From positions 485,001-549,000 of the forward strand of contig CABZDR010000001.1 of the NCBI GenBank assembly GCA_902524535.1: a stretch of 64,000 nucleotides of DNA, given 5' to 3'. Both the position numbers and the translations under genes were made by a program. Below, in pieces: positions 61,195 through 64,000 of this stretch. Under the pieces are notes generated by a model, which had not been told where the DNA came from, did no database searches, and saw only the letters and a list, made by a program, of their open reading frames with translations. This DNA is from an uncultured Pelagibacteraceae bacterium (GTDB lineage Bacteria > Pseudomonadota > Alphaproteobacteria > Pelagibacterales > Pelagibacteraceae). Every line of letters starts with the position of its first letter. The stretch's first letter is position 1.

Positions 61195-61297
61195 ATAAAT
61201 TAAATTAAGTAATTAGATAAATTAGCTTGATTTTTAGACTTGAAACATCTATCTAATTGTGGAAGATTAAACTTAAGCAAATTGATCAAGGAGTTTT

Positions 61298-61777
61298 ATG
61301 GAATTTAACAAAATTTTAAAAAATGCACTTTTGGTAATTGTAGCATTTTTAGCACTTTCTGCTTGTGCAACCAAAAAAGCAGGAACAGGTCAAATGCAAG
61401 GAGATGTTTACACTGGCACAGACACAGTTGAATATCTAGCCTCAGGTGTTCCTGATAGAGTATTTTTTGCTACAAATGAGTCAGTTTTAACCACTGCATC
61501 ACGAGAAACTTTAAGAAAACAGGCTGCATGGTTAAGAAAAAATTCAAAAATAAATATTGTCTTAGAAGGTCACGCTGATGAGAGAGGTACTAGAGAATAT
61601 AACTTGGCTTTAGGTGAAAGAAGAGCTAATGCCGCTAAAGATTACCTAATGACTTATGGTGTTTCTTCAGACAGAATTTCAGTTTTGAGTTACGGAAAGG
61701 AGAGACCAGTTGACTCTGGTTCCAATCCACTATCATGGTCTAAAAACAGAAGATCAGTAACTGTAAAAGCTAATTAA
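61298..61777 (+). CDS. pal: Peptidoglycan-associated lipoprotein Pal (OmpA-like)
   Basis: Lipobox LSAC; VLEGHADERGTREYNLALGERRANAAKDYL. Confidence 0.95.
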   Translation: MEFNKILKNALLVIVAFLALSACATKKAGTGQMQGDVYTGTDTVEYLASGVPDRVFFATNESVLTTASRETLRKQAAWLRKNSKINIVLEGHADERGTREYNLALGERRANAAKDYLMTYGVSSDRISVLSYGKERPVDSGSNPLSWSKNRRSVTVKAN

Positions 61778-61792
61778 TAAAATTAAAATATT

Positions 61793-61829
61793 AAAGACCC
61801 TTAGTTAGGTTACTGAGGGTCTTTTTTTT
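61793..61829 (+). terminator. Rho-independent terminator downstream of pal
   Basis: AGACCCT(61795-61801)/AGGGTCT(61816-61822) stem extended by TAGT/ACTG, followed by a run of T (61822-61829). Confidence 0.9.
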
Positions 61830-61858
61830 GCCATCATTGTCTTTTCTATTCATATTTA

Positions 61859-62842
61859 ATGTATTTTAAAAAAAAATTATCATTTTTAATTATATTATTG
61901 AGTTTAAATTTTTTAATTAATTTTAATGTTAGAGCTGACAATCCTGATGTGTATAAGGTTTTAAGTTTAATTCAAAAAGATCTCAAAACTCTTGAAAAAG
62001 CTGTTTACTCTCAGTCAAATATTACATCAGATGAGAATTCTAATATTTCTGTCAACTCTGAATTTAATTCAGAAGATGTTTTGACAAGACATTTGCTTAA
62101 ACTTTCTGAAATTGAAAGTCAATTTCAAGAACTAACAAATAAGTTTGAAGAGATAAATTTTAAATTAGATAAGCTATCGAATAGATTATCCAAAGTACAA
62201 GCTGATAATCAAATTAGATTCCAGGATTTAGAAAAATCAACTCTAGATAATGAAACAGAAATTAAAGTTTCTAAAAAATCTGGTAGCGAGCAATTACCTG
62301 GAAGTTCTCAACCTCAAGATTTAGGTTCAATATCTTATAAAGATACAACTACAGAGGAAAAAACTCAAAAAATAGAGTCAATTGAGACAACTGCATCCAT
62401 TGTTACAGAAACTTTTCAATCGGAAGAAAAAATATTACCTGAAGCAACAATAGAAAAACAGTATGACTTCGCTACTAGCTTCTTAAAAAACGGAGATTAT
62501 ACAACGGCCGAAAGAGCATTCAGAGAATTTGTTTTAACAAATCCAGAACATAAATTAGCTGGTAACGCACAATATTGGTATGCAGAAACATTTAGAATTC
62601 GACAACTTTATACTGATGCTGCCTCTGCATATTTGGAGGGATATCAGAAATATCCTAAAGGAGAAAAAGCCCCTATAAATTTATTAAAGCTTGGTGTATC
62701 AATGGTTCAGATTGGAGAGAAAGATCAAGGTTGTAAAATGATTAATGGTGTTGAAAATCAGTACCCAGAGGCAAACCAATCAGTAATTCAAAAAGCTAAA
62801 TATGAGTCTCAAAAATTTGAATGTAATAAACAAAATTCCTAA
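61859..62842 (+). CDS. cpoB: CpoB/YbgF-like tetratricopeptide periplasmic protein
   Basis: Signal peptide; C-terminal TPR (YDFATSFLKNGDYTTAERAFREFVLTNPEHKLAGNAQYWYAETF). Confidence 0.88.
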   Translation: MYFKKKLSFLIILLSLNFLINFNVRADNPDVYKVLSLIQKDLKTLEKAVYSQSNITSDENSNISVNSEFNSEDVLTRHLLKLSEIESQFQELTNKFEEINFKLDKLSNRLSKVQADNQIRFQDLEKSTLDNETEIKVSKKSGSEQLPGSSQPQDLGSISYKDTTTEEKTQKIESIETTASIVTETFQSEEKILPEATIEKQYDFATSFLKNGDYTTAERAFREFVLTNPEHKLAGNAQYWYAETFRIRQLYTDAASAYLEGYQKYPKGEKAPINLLKLGVSMVQIGEKDQGCKMINGVENQYPEANQSVIQKAKYESQKFECNKQNS

Positions 62843-63830
62843 GACTTTAGCAATAAAATTAAACAATCAAAGAATTAAAAAATTTTATAAAAAATTTAAA
62901 AAAAATCTCGACATTTCAGAAGATTTCATTGTAGCAGTCTCTGGAGGGCCAGATAGTTTAGCATTAGCATTTTTAGCCAAAATATACTCAATAGAAAAAG
63001 GATTAGGCGCAAAATTTTTAATAGTAGACCATAGACTGAGATCAGAATCTTCTAAAGAGGCAAAAAAAACTCATAAAATTTTAAAAAATAATCATATCGA
63101 CTCAAAGATATTAACTTGGGTAGGTAGGAAACCATCTAAAAATATTCAGTCGATAGCAAGAAAGAAAAGATACGAATTGTTATTTTCACAGTCTGATAAA
63201 TTTAAAATTAAGAACATTCTACTTGGGCACCACGAAAATGATCTTTTTGAGAATTTTTTTATCAGGATGTTAAGAGGAAGTGGTTTAAAAGGATTAGTAT
63301 CTTTAGACAAAAAAGTAGAAATAAATGGAAAAAATTTATTGAGACCTTTAATAGATGAAAAAAAGGAAGACCTCAGATTTATCGCAAAAAAAGTTTTTAA
63401 TTTTTATGTGAATGATCCTTCAAATGAAGATAAAAAATATCTCAGAACTCAGATTAGAAAACTTATAGAGGAACTTAAAGAAAAGGGCCTTGACCACAAA
63501 AAATTAAGCACAACAATTAAAAATTTAAAATATTCAAATAATCTTGTAGAGCACTATGTCAGTAAAAATCTTAAAAAAAACACTTTTTTTTCATTAAAAA
63601 GAAAAAAGTTAATTCTTAAAAATGAATATTTCAAGCAACCATTTGAGATAATTTTAAGATCTCTATCAGAATCAATTAAACTTGTAGGTCAAAAAGGTCT
63701 TCCTGTTAGAGGCAAAAAGTTACAAAAAATTATCTCAAAAATCAAAAATCACGCTTCTTATAAGCAAACTATAGGTGGTTGCATTATAGAAAAGGTCAAC
63801 GAAACAATAATAATATCAAAAGAGCATTGA
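62802..63830 (+). CDS. tilS: tRNA(Ile)-lysidine synthetase
   Basis: FIVAVSGGPDSLALAFLAKIY; VDHRLRSESSKEA; LGHHENDLFENFFIRMLRGSGL. Confidence 0.93.
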   Translation: MSLKNLNVINKIPKTLAIKLNNQRIKKFYKKFKKNLDISEDFIVAVSGGPDSLALAFLAKIYSIEKGLGAKFLIVDHRLRSESSKEAKKTHKILKNNHIDSKILTWVGRKPSKNIQSIARKKRYELLFSQSDKFKIKNILLGHHENDLFENFFIRMLRGSGLKGLVSLDKKVEINGKNLLRPLIDEKKEDLRFIAKKVFNFYVNDPSNEDKKYLRTQIRKLIEELKEKGLDHKKLSTTIKNLKYSNNLVEHYVSKNLKKNTFFSLKRKKLILKNEYFKQPFEIILRSLSESIKLVGQKGLPVRGKKLQKIISKIKNHASYKQTIGGCIIEKVNETIIISKEH

Positions 63831-63893
63831 ATTTTTTAAACTAAGACCAAAATTGTCACTTGTTTAATCCATAATAATTCTTATTTTATACGT

Positions 63894-64000
63894 ATGAATT
63901 TAAAAAATATTGCAATGTGGGCAATAATCGTTTTCCTAACGATAGGTCTATACAATATGTTTAAAAACCCTCAGACAAATTCTTTAGAGGGTAACAAAGT
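63894..64000 (+). CDS. ftsH: FtsH N-terminus (truncated by window end)
   Basis: My translation: MNLKNIAMWAIIVFLTIGLYNMFKNPQTNSLEGNK...; located after tilS, the usual alphaproteobacterial order. Confidence 0.75.
   Translation, partial: MNLKNIAMWAIIVFLTIGLYNMFKNPQTNSLEGNK

Overview
AT-rich bacterial window, most consistent with a SAR11/Pelagibacterales-like alphaproteobacterium (inferred from gene content and base composition; not verified by search). It has two halves. (1) About 1-41.1 kb is a mosaic cell-surface glycan island. It contains two separate nonulosonic (sialic/pseudaminic/legionaminic-type) acid modules, an N-acetyl-sugar amidotransferase/HisH/HisF-like amidination set, two NodU/CmcH-type carbamoyltransferases, several methyltransferases, glycosyltransferases, a WecA/MraY-like initiating transferase, an ABC exporter, a sulfatase-like membrane protein and a GDP-fucose pathway. 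It ends at a 5S rRNA gene that has no 16S/23S beside it in this window. (2) About 41.1-64 kb is compact core genome: rpmJ, a short cytochrome-oxidase subunit IV-like ORF, pntAA/AB/B, transaldolase, initiator tRNA-Met, rpsU, DUF1013/TrcR-like, rpmE, suhB-like, efp, thiE, fba, pgk, gap, tkt, zapA, 5-FTHF cyclo-ligase, ymdB-like, yebC, a ruvC-like gene, tolQRAB-pal-cpoB, tilS and the start of ftsH. The most interesting items are: a single ORF fusing an FAD amine-oxidase/UGM-like domain to a NeuB-type synthase, coupled to an unassigned Rossmann protein; a CBS-pair/DegT aminotransferase fusion; a HisF paralog lacking the Asp11 position; a degenerate tRNA-Leu(UAG)-like relic inside the island; a 40-aa ATGA-coupled micro-ORF; and a coiled-coil gene overlapping zapA. 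No integrase, transposase, CRISPR array or complete prophage was seen.
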